Notes: a model not told the origin generated them from the letters alone. DNA of 40,749 bases from Paludisphaera rhizosphaerae (GCF_011065895.1 NZ_JAALCR010000042.1:1-40749); one strand, 5' to 3'; positions 17,177-28,257 are shown, numbered from the stretch's first letter. Program-made: numbers and translations.

Positions 17177-17938
17177 CTATCGGTTCGACGTCCAGTTCTT
17201 TCGGAAGTTCGGCCCGCCGTCGATGCTCGCCACGAAGTGGATCGAGTCGAGCCCTTTCGCCTGAGTCTCCCAGTACAGCCCGACATAACAGGCCACGGCC
17301 AATTGCCATGCGGCGTTCGGCTCGCCGCCGCTCATCGGCAGGGCGAACATGGGCCGGGTCCGATCGCCGAACCAGTCCTGGATTTCGGCCTGCAGCGGCT
17401 CCGGCGCTTGGGCGGCGTTCGCATCAAGCGATACGCCGAACGTCGCGAACCACTCAGGGAGCCGTTCCATCAGCTTCAGGGGACGGCGGCGATCCGCCTT
17501 GGGGACGATCAACAACCGGCGATCGTCGCCGAGGCTGCCCGCATGTTCGGCGGTCACCGCGACCGTCATCTCTGGGACAAACTCGGCCAGCCCCAGCCTG
17601 ACCGCGAATGCGGGCGGACTGTCAGGAATGGCGCAGCTTACGGATTGATTGAGGTATTCACCGGCCTCGTTGCCCAGGACGGTCCCGTAAATTGGATTGC
17701 GACGGAAGGAGCGTCTGCGAGGGAGTACGCCTTCACCACCCAGTCGGTCAAATCGCTCATCTCTAGACATTTCCAGAGGGATCGCCAAGACCCCACCCCC
17801 GGCGAACCCGCTCCAGAAACGATGCGTCCCCGGAAAAGATTCGCTCCAGAGGGAGAGCCATGAGTCCATGTCGCGGAATTCCAACCCGTAAGGAGGGACC
17901 ACGCAATAATACTCGGTGCCGTGAAGAAGCATCATCAT
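17177..17938 (-). CDS. Hypothetical protein (253 aa)
   Basis: I do not recognise this family. It is a soluble, mixed alpha/beta-looking protein with no signal peptide or membrane segment. Notable stretches are EYYCVVPPYGLEF near the N-terminus, FWSGFAGGGVLAIPLEMS, and VACYVGLYWETQAKG near the C-terminus. The start is uncertain: three consecutive ATG codons (17932-17938) lack a good ribosome site, and a later ATG at MDSWLSLW is possible. Base composition is less GC-rich than the surrounding core genes, which suggests an accessory gene. It is the most upstream gene in a block of small accessory-looking genes separated by repeat modules. Confidence 0.65.
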   Translation of the reverse strand: MMMLLHGTEYYCVVPPYGLEFRDMDSWLSLWSESFPGTHRFWSGFAGGGVLAIPLEMSRDERFDRLGGEGVLPRRRSFRRNPIYGTVLGNEAGEYLNQSVSCAIPDSPPAFAVRLGLAEFVPEMTVAVTAEHAGSLGDDRRLLIVPKADRRRPLKLMERLPEWFATFGVSLDANAAQAPEPLQAEIQDWFGDRTRPMFALPMSGGEPNAAWQLAVACYVGLYWETQAKGLDSIHFVASIDGGPNFRKNWTSNR

Positions 17939-17986
17939 AGATCCATGGCATTGAGTGCGGCAGTGGCTGACGGCGCGTCAGTCTGG

Positions 17987-18059
17987 GGCCATAACGGCCT
18001 TCCCCCCTCGCGGGGGAAGGTGGCCCGAAGGGCCGGATGAGGGGGACGCTACCAAAAGC
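17987..18059. repeat. Single two-hairpin repeat module, left arm of an inverted pair
   Basis: AACGG, the CCTTCCCCCCTCGCGGGGG stem, GGCCCGAAGGGCC and GGATGAGGGGG, followed by ACCAAAAGC. A 53-bp core is identical, in inverted orientation, to the module at 18511-18586, and ACCAAAAGC is shared beyond the module. The two arms bracket the small gene at 18119-18427. Confidence 0.88.
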
Positions 18060-18118
18060 TTCGGGACCATTTCATGAACGGCTTATGAGAGTCTTGATCC
18101 GTAGCTGCCTGGACGGAA

Positions 18119-18427
18119 TCATGCCGATGATCGTCGTCGAATTTGCCTGGCCAACCTACAGCGAACCCAATACAGCGTGAAGACTCGAACAAGCCTTTGT
18201 CGGACAGGCACACGGCTTGATTGGCGTCGATACCGATCCATGACCTCCCTCTGCCGCTCCGTCCCGAAATCCCAATCGAAAGCCTGACGTTCTGGGTAGA
18301 TGACGAAGTAAAGGCTGATCCAAACGCCGTACAGGAAGAGGCCGAGCATGACCACCGGCGTGAAAAGCCATTCCCACCAGGCGATCGGTGTTTCGTCACC
18401 CCAAGCACGGTGGAGAGGTAGACGCAT
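18119..18427 (-). CDS. Small membrane protein (102 aa), function unknown
   Basis: The protein starts with about 18 polar residues, then a hydrophobic segment WLFTPVVMLGLFLYGVWISL (about 20-39, possibly extended to YFVIY) that should span the membrane once. A basic, Arg-rich C-terminal tail follows with several RQR and RRR clusters and probably faces the cytoplasm. The start is supported by a strong GGAGGG ribosome site 4-9 bases upstream of the ATG. It lies between inverted copies of the intergenic repeat and has lower GC than the core genes. I do not recognise a family. A longer antisense or overlapping frame (18049-18708) runs through both repeat modules and is rejected. Confidence 0.55.
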   Translation of the reverse strand: MRLPLHRAWGDETPIAWWEWLFTPVVMLGLFLYGVWISLYFVIYPERQAFDWDFGTERQREVMDRYRRQSSRVPVRQRLVRVFTLYWVRCRLARQIRRRSSA

Positions 18428-18510
18428 AATCCCTCCTCTGGCAGCTGCCCCAATTGTAGCCGCCCCTCGCCTGCACGACCTTCAAGGTGGCTCATTCGGG
18501 TTCGTCGCAG

Positions 18511-18586
18511 GCTTTTGGTCGCGCCCCCCTCATCCGGCCCTTCGGGCCACCTTCCCCCGCGAGGGGGGAAGGCCGTTGTGGTCTCG
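18511..18586. repeat. Single two-hairpin repeat module, inverted orientation
   Basis: GCTTTTGGT, then CCCCCCTCATCCGG, GGCCCTTCGGGCC and the CCTTCCCCCGCGAGGGGGG stem with AAGGCCGTTGTGG. A 60-bp stretch (18522-18581) reads as identical to 18997-19056 in the same orientation. It therefore forms an inverted pair with 17987 and a direct pair with 18997. Confidence 0.88.
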
Positions 18587-18596
18587 GATTTGGGAT

Positions 18597-18959
18597 TCAT
18601 ACCATTCGCTCTCGATACGCGAGGATCGCCTCGACGACCGCACCGACGTCCTTCACGACGTCGTCGTTCGCGAGCCGTAGGACGTGGAGGCCCTGGGATT
18701 CCAGCCATTTTTGCCGAGCGTCATCGTATTCAAATCGGCCGACGTGGCTCTCGCCGTCGAGTTCGATCGCGAGGCGACGGGCCGGCTCGTAGAAGTCGAC
18801 GACGTACGGGTCGAACGGCACCTGACGGCGGAACTTCAGGCCGAGTCGGCGGAGGTCTCGAAGCTCGCGCCAGAGGGCTCGCTCGGGCTGGGTCATGTCG
18901 CGGCGCAATCGCCGGGCGCGGGTGAGGGGATCGTTGGAAGGATCGGGGCTGAGCGGCAT
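18597..18959 (-). CDS. DUF559 domain protein, restriction-endonuclease-like fold
   Basis: This 120-residue protein matches the DUF559 pattern, a PD-(D/E)XK-like fold related to very-short-patch-repair endonucleases. Visible are TQPERALWRELR (Glu27), FRRQVPFDPYVVDFY (Asp55), AIELDGESH (Glu67, Asp68, His72) and the C-terminal GLHVLRLANDDVVKDV. The spacing of Asp55 to Glu67 fits the nuclease core. Its role is not established for the family; DNA repair or a domesticated mobile-element nuclease are the usual suggestions. The ATG has GAGGA at good spacing. The gene is bracketed by identical direct 60-bp repeat modules, so recombination between them would delete it. Confidence 0.88.
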   Translation of the reverse strand: MPLSPDPSNDPLTRARRLRRDMTQPERALWRELRDLRRLGLKFRRQVPFDPYVVDFYEPARRLAIELDGESHVGRFEYDDARQKWLESQGLHVLRLANDDVVKDVGAVVEAILAYRERMV

Positions 18960-18996
18960 CGGTCAGTCCTCGAGATAAGCCATAAGCTCCTGGTGT

Positions 18997-19056
18997 CGCC
19001 CCCCTCATCCGGCCCTTCGGGCCACCTTCCCCCGCGAGGGGGGAAGGCCGTTGTGG
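18997..19056. repeat. Single two-hairpin repeat module
   Basis: CGCCCCCCTCATCCGG, GGCCCTTCGGGCC and the CCTTCCCCCGCGAGGGGGG stem. It appears identical over 60 bp to 18522-18581. It fills the gap just 3' of carB. Confidence 0.88.
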
Positions 19057-19063
19057 GCCCGAA

Positions 19064-22303
<3,240 letters not shown>

Positions 22304-22740
22304 GGCTGGTCGCTCGCTCTCGCGTCGTTCGGGTCGGGGGGAATCAGATCGGGCCGGGCGGTCGGTCGAACCGTCCGGCGGCTTCGCGTCGCGTGGATCT
22401 TGTCGGAGGCTTGCTCGCTCGCTTCCACCGGAGGTTCGCTCGGGGTGCCATGGCCACGCTTGCGTGACCATGAACCGGCGTGGGTTGGCCTGGATCCGTC
22501 GCCGATCGCATGGCCACGCAAGCGTGGCCATGGCACCCGATCAGGATCGACCTTCCAGCCAGAGGGTGGGAAACGGGCGAGGATACTCCTTCGAGGCACG
22601 CACGAGACGCGCATCGGGCCGCGCTCGGCCTCGGACGTTCTCGCGAGGCGGCGCGGCCCGGAAAATTTCCCGATCTTAGCAATTTTCGAAGGCCCCCGGC
22701 AAGGGCGAGGGCTCTGCGAAACGGGTCGACGGGTCGGTCC
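22304..22740. other. Intergenic region upstream of carB
   Basis: This 437-bp gap carries the carB leader on the minus strand. It contains the inverted palindrome pair at 22443-22538 and no gene with the local codon bias. No pyrimidine-type attenuator hairpin with a following T-run is visible. Confidence 0.5.
22443..22538. repeat. Inverted pair of CATGGCCACGC palindromes (second repeat family)
   Basis: Two 30-bp arms (22443-22472 and 22509-22538) match in inverted orientation with one mismatch. Each contains the palindrome CATGGCCACGC-TT-GCGTGGCCATG (one base changed in the left arm). The spacer is 36 bp. The arms share no sequence with the GATGAGGG modules but have the same REPIN-like layout. 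Confidence 0.8.
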
Positions 22741-23217
22741 TCACAACTCCAGGGAATGGGAGAGGAGCCATTCGGCCTCTCGCCGAGCGAGAGCGACCTC
22801 GTGGGGATAGGCCACGTTCTTGTGGTAGCGGATCCATTCCCTCCAGATGTTGTAGAGGGAATAGGCCTTGGCGGTCACGATGCTGCCGAAGGCGGGGTCA
22901 GGGTAGGCGAGTTGCGGCGAACTGAACCGAAGATCGACCAGGGCCTGAGCCCAATTGCCCAGGTGGTGAAAAGACCCCTTGCCCTTCAGAGCCGCCCTCA
23001 AGTCGCTTTTCGTAATGGGCTGGTTTTTATCAAAACCGGATACATCGAAGAAGGCGGCCTTGAGCGTCATCTCGGCGACGTACCCCCAGAGATAGATGGC
23101 GGCTGTCCGACGGTTCGACGCCTGGAGTACGATCGCATCCGCCGCTCGCTGACGGGCGGCCAACCGGAATTCATTGATACTGTCGTCTTGAAATCGATCG
23201 GGGAGTGGCTTGGGCAT
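22741..23217 (-). CDS. HEPN-like domain protein
   Basis: This 158-residue, mostly helical protein has the core helix pattern RRTAAIYLWGYVAEMTLKAAF (36-56 approx.), which resembles the A-Y-L-x-G-Y-x-x-E-x-x-L-K-A signature of HEPN-domain proteins. A C-terminal helix with REWIRYHKNVAYPHEVA follows; Arg130 and His132/His139 could be nucleolytic residues, but a clear R-x4-6-H motif is not certain. HEPN proteins are often RNases in toxin-antitoxin or defence modules, though many are non-catalytic partners. It is the second gene of a pair, 45 bp after the 181-residue protein. No strong ribosome site precedes the ATG, so translational coupling is possible. No MNT nucleotidyltransferase partner is visible. 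Confidence 0.6.
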   Translation of the reverse strand: MPKPLPDRFQDDSINEFRLAARQRAADAIVLQASNRRTAAIYLWGYVAEMTLKAAFFDVSGFDKNQPITKSDLRAALKGKGSFHHLGNWAQALVDLRFSSPQLAYPDPAFGSIVTAKAYSLYNIWREWIRYHKNVAYPHEVALARREAEWLLSHSLEL

Positions 23218-23262
23218 GAGTCGACGACCATGTCTCGCGGCCGGAGAATTCAGGCGACGCGA

Positions 23263-23808
23263 TCACATCGCCGACTCAAGGAGTGTCGCTGGGATCATGA
23301 TCGTCCACACAGCCTTGCTCCTGGGCAGTTGCTCGACGAGACGTCCTAAAGCAGCGTCGGCCTCCTGCCTCGAGGCGAACAGGAGTCGCGGCTTACCGCC
23401 GGGGAAGAGAAGCGAAGCCCCCTCGGCCCTCATCGCCGCCAAGCATTCCTCCTCGGTGACGGGGTCTCCCTTCCGGAGGAGCGGCACGACTTCGCAGGGG
23501 AGCATCTCGGCTTCGTAGGCCTCGGGATAGGTCAGGCCCAGGATCAACGCCAGTTTGTCCGCGATTTCTTGCCCTTCAACCTCCTGATAAGCCCGTCTGA
23601 CGACGTCGACTCGCTCTTCGTGGGGAACATCCTTCCATTCGTCCCATACGACGGTAACCCGCCGCATCCCCGTTCTTGGGTAATGATCCTCACGGATGAC
23701 GGGCTGGCCGGACTCGTGGTTTTCTCTCAGCTCTCGTGACAATTCGGAGACGAGCCTCTGCACTCTCGCCGGAGGCGTGCTCGTCCCATTGGCGATAATC
23801 CTGGGCAT
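23263..23808 (-). CDS. Hypothetical protein (181 aa), first gene of the HEPN-like operon
   Basis: I do not recognise a named family. The start is fixed by AAGGAGGCAACC nine bases or so before an ATG at 23808; the frame is open for 28 more codons upstream without support. The centre reads RRVTVVWDEWKDVPHEERVD followed by an RRAYQEVEG helix, a pattern of short acidic alpha/beta domain. The C-terminal third has PRLLFASRQEADAALGRL. The protein is soluble, acidic, with no signal or membrane segment. Being short, acidic and directly upstream of a HEPN-like gene, it could be a regulatory or antitoxin partner; this is inference from arrangement only. GC content is lower than in adjacent carB. Confidence 0.7.
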   Translation of the reverse strand: MPRIIANGTSTPPARVQRLVSELSRELRENHESGQPVIREDHYPRTGMRRVTVVWDEWKDVPHEERVDVVRRAYQEVEGQEIADKLALILGLTYPEAYEAEMLPCEVVPLLRKGDPVTEEECLAAMRAEGASLLFPGGKPRLLFASRQEADAALGRLVEQLPRSKAVWTIMIPATLLESAM

Positions 23809-23888
23809 GATGGTTGCCTCCTTGGTCGGAATCGCCGTCGAGTCGAACGGCCCCGTGGACGTCAACACCTCTCGATGATCGTAACATT

Positions 23889-23933
23889 CCATGGCCGCCG
23901 AAGTCGCCTGCCATCCATGGCGGCCGAAGTCGC
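23889..23933. repeat. Short direct repeat, two copies
   Basis: CCATGGCCGCCGAAGTCGC (23889-23907) and CCATGGCGGCCGAAGTCGC (23915-23933) are 26 bp apart and differ at one base. They lie in the 284-bp gap between divergent genes. This could be an operator or a chance local duplication. Confidence 0.5.
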
Positions 23934-24092
23934 TCGGGGCGAGAGGAGGTGATTCTCGGCTCGACGAGGCCGCTTCGGATCAGGAAATGGGGTTGAGGCA
24001 TCTTGAGGATTCCTCCATAACCCGAGGAGTCGGCCCACGTCCCCGCCTCGAAGGCCTGACGGAATCCCGTCCTATGATCCGGGAGATCGGCT

Positions 24093-26294
24093 TTGAATTT
24101 GAAATTGATCTTTAATTGGAAGACGAAAGCCATTTGGTCGTCGTTGATCGCCTGTCTCGTCCTGGTCTCGCCTACACCTACGTGGGGCGTGGGTCGTTCC
24201 CAGCCCGCCGCTCCGAAATCGGGCGGCGCCGCGGCTCCGATCCCGCCGCCGACGCCCTTGGGGTCTGAATCTCAGCCTCAACCTCAACCTCAGCCGTCCC
24301 CGCCGGCCGAGGCTAATCCGCAGGTCCCCGGCGAATCCGTCGCCGAGCGCATCACCCTCCTCCAGAAGTCGATCGAGAAGGACGAGAAGCGTCTCGCCGA
24401 GCTGAAGGCCGAGCGCGACGACCCCAAAGGGGAGTACGCCGAGGCCGAGGCCACGTTCACCGGGGTCGACGCTTCCCTGAAGGAAGCCCAGGAAGAACTC
24501 GGCAAGCTGGGCGACGGCGATCAGGCGAAGCGTACGGAACTCGAGGCCAAAATCGAGCGTCTGCGCAAGGCCCGCGAGCTGACCAAGAACCGCTTCGACC
24601 TGGCCATCGAGGACCGCCGGACGGCCATCGAGCAGATCGCCAACCTCACCCAGAAGCTCGAACGCGACCGCCAGGCGCTGGCGAAGCTTGAAGGGACGAC
24701 CGCCGAAGGGGCGGCCCCCGCCGCTGCCGCTCAGCCGGCGCCCGCACCGGCTCTTGGGGGATCGCCGCCGGCCGCGGCGCCCGCCTCGTCCCCGGCGGCC
24801 GCTCCCGCCGCCCAACCGGCGCCCGCGCCGGAGGCCGCCGCGACGCCCGCCCTGCCGGGCATCCTGGGGACGACGCCCGCCCCCGCGACGACCGAGTCCC
24901 CCGCTCCGGCGGCGGCCGGCGACCCGAAGAAGCCCGTCGACAAGGAGCTTGTGGAGGCCCGGGAAGACGTCCAGGTGAAGGCCAAGGCCTCCCAGGAGGC
25001 CGAGGCCGAGGCTCGCTCGATCACCGACCGGCTGGCGAGCCTTGAGAAAGACCTTGCCTTCGAACAGAAGATGCTGGAGACGGCCCGCAAACGCCGCGAG
25101 AACGCCACCGAGAGCCGCGCCGCGCTGACCGCCGCCTTCCGCGAGCGCTCGCTGGCCGGCGCTCCTCGTGAGGAGCTGGACTCACTCCTCTCCAAGGTCC
25201 ATGAGGTCGAGGAGCGGCTCAAGGCGGCCGTCAAGGACGTCGGCGACCACACCGATCGGGTCAACGAGATCCATTCGATGCGCGCCGAGCTTCAGGCTGA
25301 ACGCATCGCCACACTGAAGAAGGCCGAGACCGCCCGCGAGCAGGTGGTGAAGGCGGAGGACGCCATCCGTCGCCTGGAGAATCCGTTCAGCCTGCACAAC
25401 ATCATGCTCTGGCTGGTCGACCACGGCCCCAGGATGCTCGTGGTGCTGGCCGTGATGGCTCTCGCTCAGGTGCTCTCGCGGTTCTTCGCCGAGCGGGTGA
25501 TCCGGCTGCTGGCTCACAGCGGCGTCCGGGGCTCCAGCGTCGAGCACGAGGCCCGCGCCCGGACGCTGGTGGGCGTCTTTCACAATGCGGTCTCCGTGGC
25601 CGTCATCGTCGGCGGCGGGATGATGCTTTTGCAGGAGGCGGGCATCCCCATCGCCCCCTTGCTCGGCGGAGCCGCCGTCTTCGGTTTGGCCGTCGCCTTC
25701 GGCGCCCAGAACCTCATCCGAGACTACTTCTACGGCTTCGTGATCCTGCTGGAGAACCAGTACAAGCTCAACGACGTCGTCCAGATCGGCGACCTTTCCG
25801 GCCAGGTTGAGAAGATCACCCTGCGGATGACGGTCCTCCGCGACCTGGAGGGGCGGGTCCACTTCCTCCCCAACGGCCAGGTGACGGCCGTCACCAACTT
25901 CACCCACGGCTGGTCCCGCGCTCTTTTCGAGCTAGGCGTCGACTACCGGGAGAACGTCGACCACGTCATCGCGGTCGTCACGGCGCTCGCCCAGCAGATG
26001 CGGAACGATCCGCTGTACGGGCCCATGATCCTGGAGGACGTGACGATGCTCGGCGTCGACGCCCTCGCCGAATGGTCGGTCGTCATCAAGTTCTACATCA
26101 AGACCCGGCCGCTCCAGCAGTGGAGCGTCAAGCGCGAGATGCTCCGCCGGATCAAGAACCGGTTCGACGAGCTGGGCATCCAGATCCCCCTCCCCCAGCG
26201 AACCGTCTTCTACCACAGCGACCAGGCCGGCCAGGGGCCTCTGTCCGACCAGGTCCAGGGCCAACCTCGGATTCTCCAGGCCGTCCGCTCCTGA
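24093..26294 (+). CDS. Mechanosensitive ion channel (MscS family) with coiled-coil periplasmic domain
   Basis: The 733-residue protein is a predicted tension-gated channel. A signal peptide (about 1-32) precedes a periplasmic region: coiled coil (about 82-200), a Pro/Ala-rich linker (about 203-285) and a second coiled coil (about 284-430). Membrane helices follow at about 436-462 and 494-515. The pore-lining helix has APLLGGAAVFGLAVAFGAQNLIRDYFYG (517-548), the MscS signature, and continues into the cytoplasmic beta domain with GDLSGQVEKITLRMTVLRD and FLPNG. It ends in the alpha/beta vestibule. The start is TTG with GGGAGA 7 bases upstream. The periplasmic extension recalls MscK/MscM-type channels. 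It protects against osmotic downshift by family role. Confidence 0.93.
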   Translation: MNLKLIFNWKTKAIWSSLIACLVLVSPTPTWGVGRSQPAAPKSGGAAAPIPPPTPLGSESQPQPQPQPSPPAEANPQVPGESVAERITLLQKSIEKDEKRLAELKAERDDPKGEYAEAEATFTGVDASLKEAQEELGKLGDGDQAKRTELEAKIERLRKARELTKNRFDLAIEDRRTAIEQIANLTQKLERDRQALAKLEGTTAEGAAPAAAAQPAPAPALGGSPPAAAPASSPAAAPAAQPAPAPEAAATPALPGILGTTPAPATTESPAPAAAGDPKKPVDKELVEAREDVQVKAKASQEAEAEARSITDRLASLEKDLAFEQKMLETARKRRENATESRAALTAAFRERSLAGAPREELDSLLSKVHEVEERLKAAVKDVGDHTDRVNEIHSMRAELQAERIATLKKAETAREQVVKAEDAIRRLENPFSLHNIMLWLVDHGPRMLVVLAVMALAQVLSRFFAERVIRLLAHSGVRGSSVEHEARARTLVGVFHNAVSVAVIVGGGMMLLQEAGIPIAPLLGGAAVFGLAVAFGAQNLIRDYFYGFVILLENQYKLNDVVQIGDLSGQVEKITLRMTVLRDLEGRVHFLPNGQVTAVTNFTHGWSRALFELGVDYRENVDHVIAVVTALAQQMRNDPLYGPMILEDVTMLGVDALAEWSVVIKFYIKTRPLQQWSVKREMLRRIKNRFDELGIQIPLPQRTVFYHSDQAGQGPLSDQVQGQPRILQAVRS

Positions 26295-26508
26295 ATTCCC
26301 GCCGTGGGGGGCGTCGGGCGACCGCGCCCCCCTCCGGCTTCCTGGCGAGGCTGGGCTCGCCAACCGTTGAGAACTTTTGCAGGCGTCATCAAGCAATCTT
26401 CATTGGATTCGTCGAGGCCGGCCTGCTATCTTTCGAGGACTTCCCGCGAACGGGGACGGACCGTTCGCGACGAATCGACGTCCTTGAAGTACTCAATGGA
26501 GGAGCGAA

Positions 26509-27225
26509 GTGTCTCGAACGAGACGAATTTGGACGGCCGCCGTCGTCTGCCTCGCGGCGGCGTTCGCGCCGGGGCGGGCGTGGGCGGACCCGATCGTGGC
26601 CTATGAACTACTCGGGCAGCCCGGGAACCAGGCGACGTTTTCGCCGACGACGACCGCCACGGGCGTTGCCGGCCTGGACATGACCCGGGGCTCCGGGCTG
26701 ACCACGACCACCGCGGCCAACACGTTCACCTCGACGGGTTGGAACAGCCTCGACCCCAGCATCGACTACGTCCAGTTCGGGTTCAACGTGGACTCGGGCT
26801 ACGTGGCGAGCGTGGACCAGTTCTACATCGCGACGCGAACCTCGGCCACGGGGCCGGGCTCGGTGAACGTCAACATCTCGGTGGACGGCGGCGCCTTCAC
26901 GACGTTTGCAACCCTGACTCAGACGACCAATGATTACGTCAACACCCTGCTGAACCTGAACCTGACGGTCTACTCCAGCCTGGTGATCCGGTTCGTCGTC
27001 AATCTTTCCAACCCGGTGGCGGCGAACGGCGGCGCCATCGGTAGCGGCGGCACGTTCCGGATCAGCGACTACTACGACTCCTCCACCCAGGTTTACACCG
27101 CCACGAGCTTCACAGGCAGCGTTACGGCGACCGCCGTCCCCGAACCTTCCTCGATCGTCCTGCTGGGCCTCGCCCCGCTGGGCGTCCTCGCCCTCCGCGC
27201 CCGCCTCGCTCGCTCCCGCCGTTGA
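26509..27225 (+). CDS. PEP-CTERM sorting-domain protein
   Basis: This 238-residue secreted protein has an N-terminal signal peptide ending near AWADP. A Thr/Ser-rich beta-sheet body with repeated aromatic and Asn residues follows. The C-terminus carries VPEPSSIVLLGLAPLGVLALRARLARSRR: a PEP motif, a hydrophobic helix and a basic end. That tail is recognised by exosortase, which moves such proteins to the surface or extracellular matrix in planctomycetes and other EPS makers. No exosortase gene is in the window. The GTG start has GGAGG 6-7 bases upstream. The biochemical function of the body is unknown. Confidence 0.9.
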   Translation: MSRTRRIWTAAVVCLAAAFAPGRAWADPIVAYELLGQPGNQATFSPTTTATGVAGLDMTRGSGLTTTTAANTFTSTGWNSLDPSIDYVQFGFNVDSGYVASVDQFYIATRTSATGPGSVNVNISVDGGAFTTFATLTQTTNDYVNTLLNLNLTVYSSLVIRFVVNLSNPVAANGGAIGSGGTFRISDYYDSSTQVYTATSFTGSVTATAVPEPSSIVLLGLAPLGVLALRARLARSRR

Positions 27226-27333
27226 CTTCCAGCGAGCCCGGGGATCTCCTCTTCCTCCCCGGCGCTTCCTTCGAGTCACTTCCCGAATCCTCACACTCCC
27301 GCGGCCGATGAAGACCTCGCGCCGAGGCGTCGA

Positions 27334-27339
27334 TATAAT
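27334..27339 (+). promoter_or_regulatory. Possible -10 element (TATAAT)
   Basis: A perfect TATAAT lies 55 bp before the next gene in an otherwise GC-rich gap. The matching -35 position (AAGACC) is poor, so this is tentative. Confidence 0.35.
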
Positions 27340-27393
27340 CGACTTCGACACTTGTCGTAGTTTCCGATCGCTCCGTCATCCGGGAGTCGAGGC

Positions 27394-28242
27394 ATGTCCA
27401 CGCGAATCTCCGGCATTTCAGTTCTCGTCGCGGCGGCCGCGATGGTTCTCGCAGGGGATGGAGGCGTCCTCGCGCAGGAACCCCCGGCTCGACCCGGGGG
27501 CCCGGCGCGCGAGCAAGGCCCTTCGCGGACGATCCGTGAGATCCAAGGGCTGGTCGCGGAACTGGAGATCAACGCCGAACAGCAACGCCGCCAGCTCCAA
27601 AGCACCGAGTCCAGCCTGGCGCGGGCCCGGGCGCTGCTGGGCGAACTGGAAGGCGATCCCGAGGCCGGCCGTCCGCGGCAAGCCCTGGGACAACAACAGG
27701 GACACCGGTCCCCGAGGTTCGAATTTACCTCCCGTCTCCGCGACCAGACCGCCGCCGAGGAGATGCCCTGGCGCTGGTCCGACGAACGGGCCCTGGCGAA
27801 GACCAGCGTGCGAGAGTTGGGCGGCGGCTACCAGGCGCGGATCGAGCCGATCCAGGAGAATTCACGGATCCCGACGATCACCCTGACCCGCGAGGGCAAG
27901 GACGTCTATTCCTGGCGAGGGCATGATTACTCGGTCTTCGTCGTCGCCCGCGACGTGCTCTATTATCCCGACTTCAGCGACCACGGCGCTGGATGCACCG
28001 TACTCGCCTACGACCTGACGGAGGGGAAGCTGCTCTGGAGGACGGCCCTCTGGACCACACCCCAAGGGAACCATTCGCAATACAGCAACCGCATCAATCT
28101 GGAAGTCGACGACCACCACCTGATCGTGTACGGCAACGAGTCCTACGGCCGCTACCTCGAACTCCTCGACACGCAGTCGGGCAAGATCGTCGGCTATCGC
28201 CTGATCGACGTCGCCCCCGGCCTCTTGCCCGCAGCCCCGTGA
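27394..28242 (+). CDS. Secreted protein with coiled coil and PQQ-like repeats
   Basis: This 282-residue protein begins with a signal peptide (about 1-27, ending near VLAQE). A short coiled coil (about 45-88, EIQGLVAELEINAEQQRRQL) follows, and then a Gly/Gln-rich linker. The C-terminal part (about 120-280) has beta-strand repeats ending in TVLAYDLTEGKLLWRTAL and LELLDTQSGKIVGYRL, which match the strand pattern of PQQ-like or WD40-type propellers. Only two or three blades are evident, so it is shorter than a full propeller and would need to oligomerise or be only a partial domain. No catalytic motif is visible. It ends 15 bp from the convergent GT2 gene. Confidence 0.65.
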   Translation: MSTRISGISVLVAAAAMVLAGDGGVLAQEPPARPGGPAREQGPSRTIREIQGLVAELEINAEQQRRQLQSTESSLARARALLGELEGDPEAGRPRQALGQQQGHRSPRFEFTSRLRDQTAAEEMPWRWSDERALAKTSVRELGGGYQARIEPIQENSRIPTITLTREGKDVYSWRGHDYSVFVVARDVLYYPDFSDHGAGCTVLAYDLTEGKLLWRTALWTTPQGNHSQYSNRINLEVDDHHLIVYGNESYGRYLELLDTQSGKIVGYRLIDVAPGLLPAAP

Positions 28243-28257
28243 GACGCGGGGCGTCGA

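Noticed and set aside
16983-17309. Upstream extension of the GDPD gene by 109 codons
   Set aside because: It runs through a repeat module and overlaps the 253-residue gene; the ATG at 16982 is a natural start before the membrane domain.
18049-18708. A 219-codon minus-strand frame across the small membrane gene
   Set aside because: It reads through two repeat modules and has no ribosome site or family motif; the 102-residue frame has both composition and a strong site.
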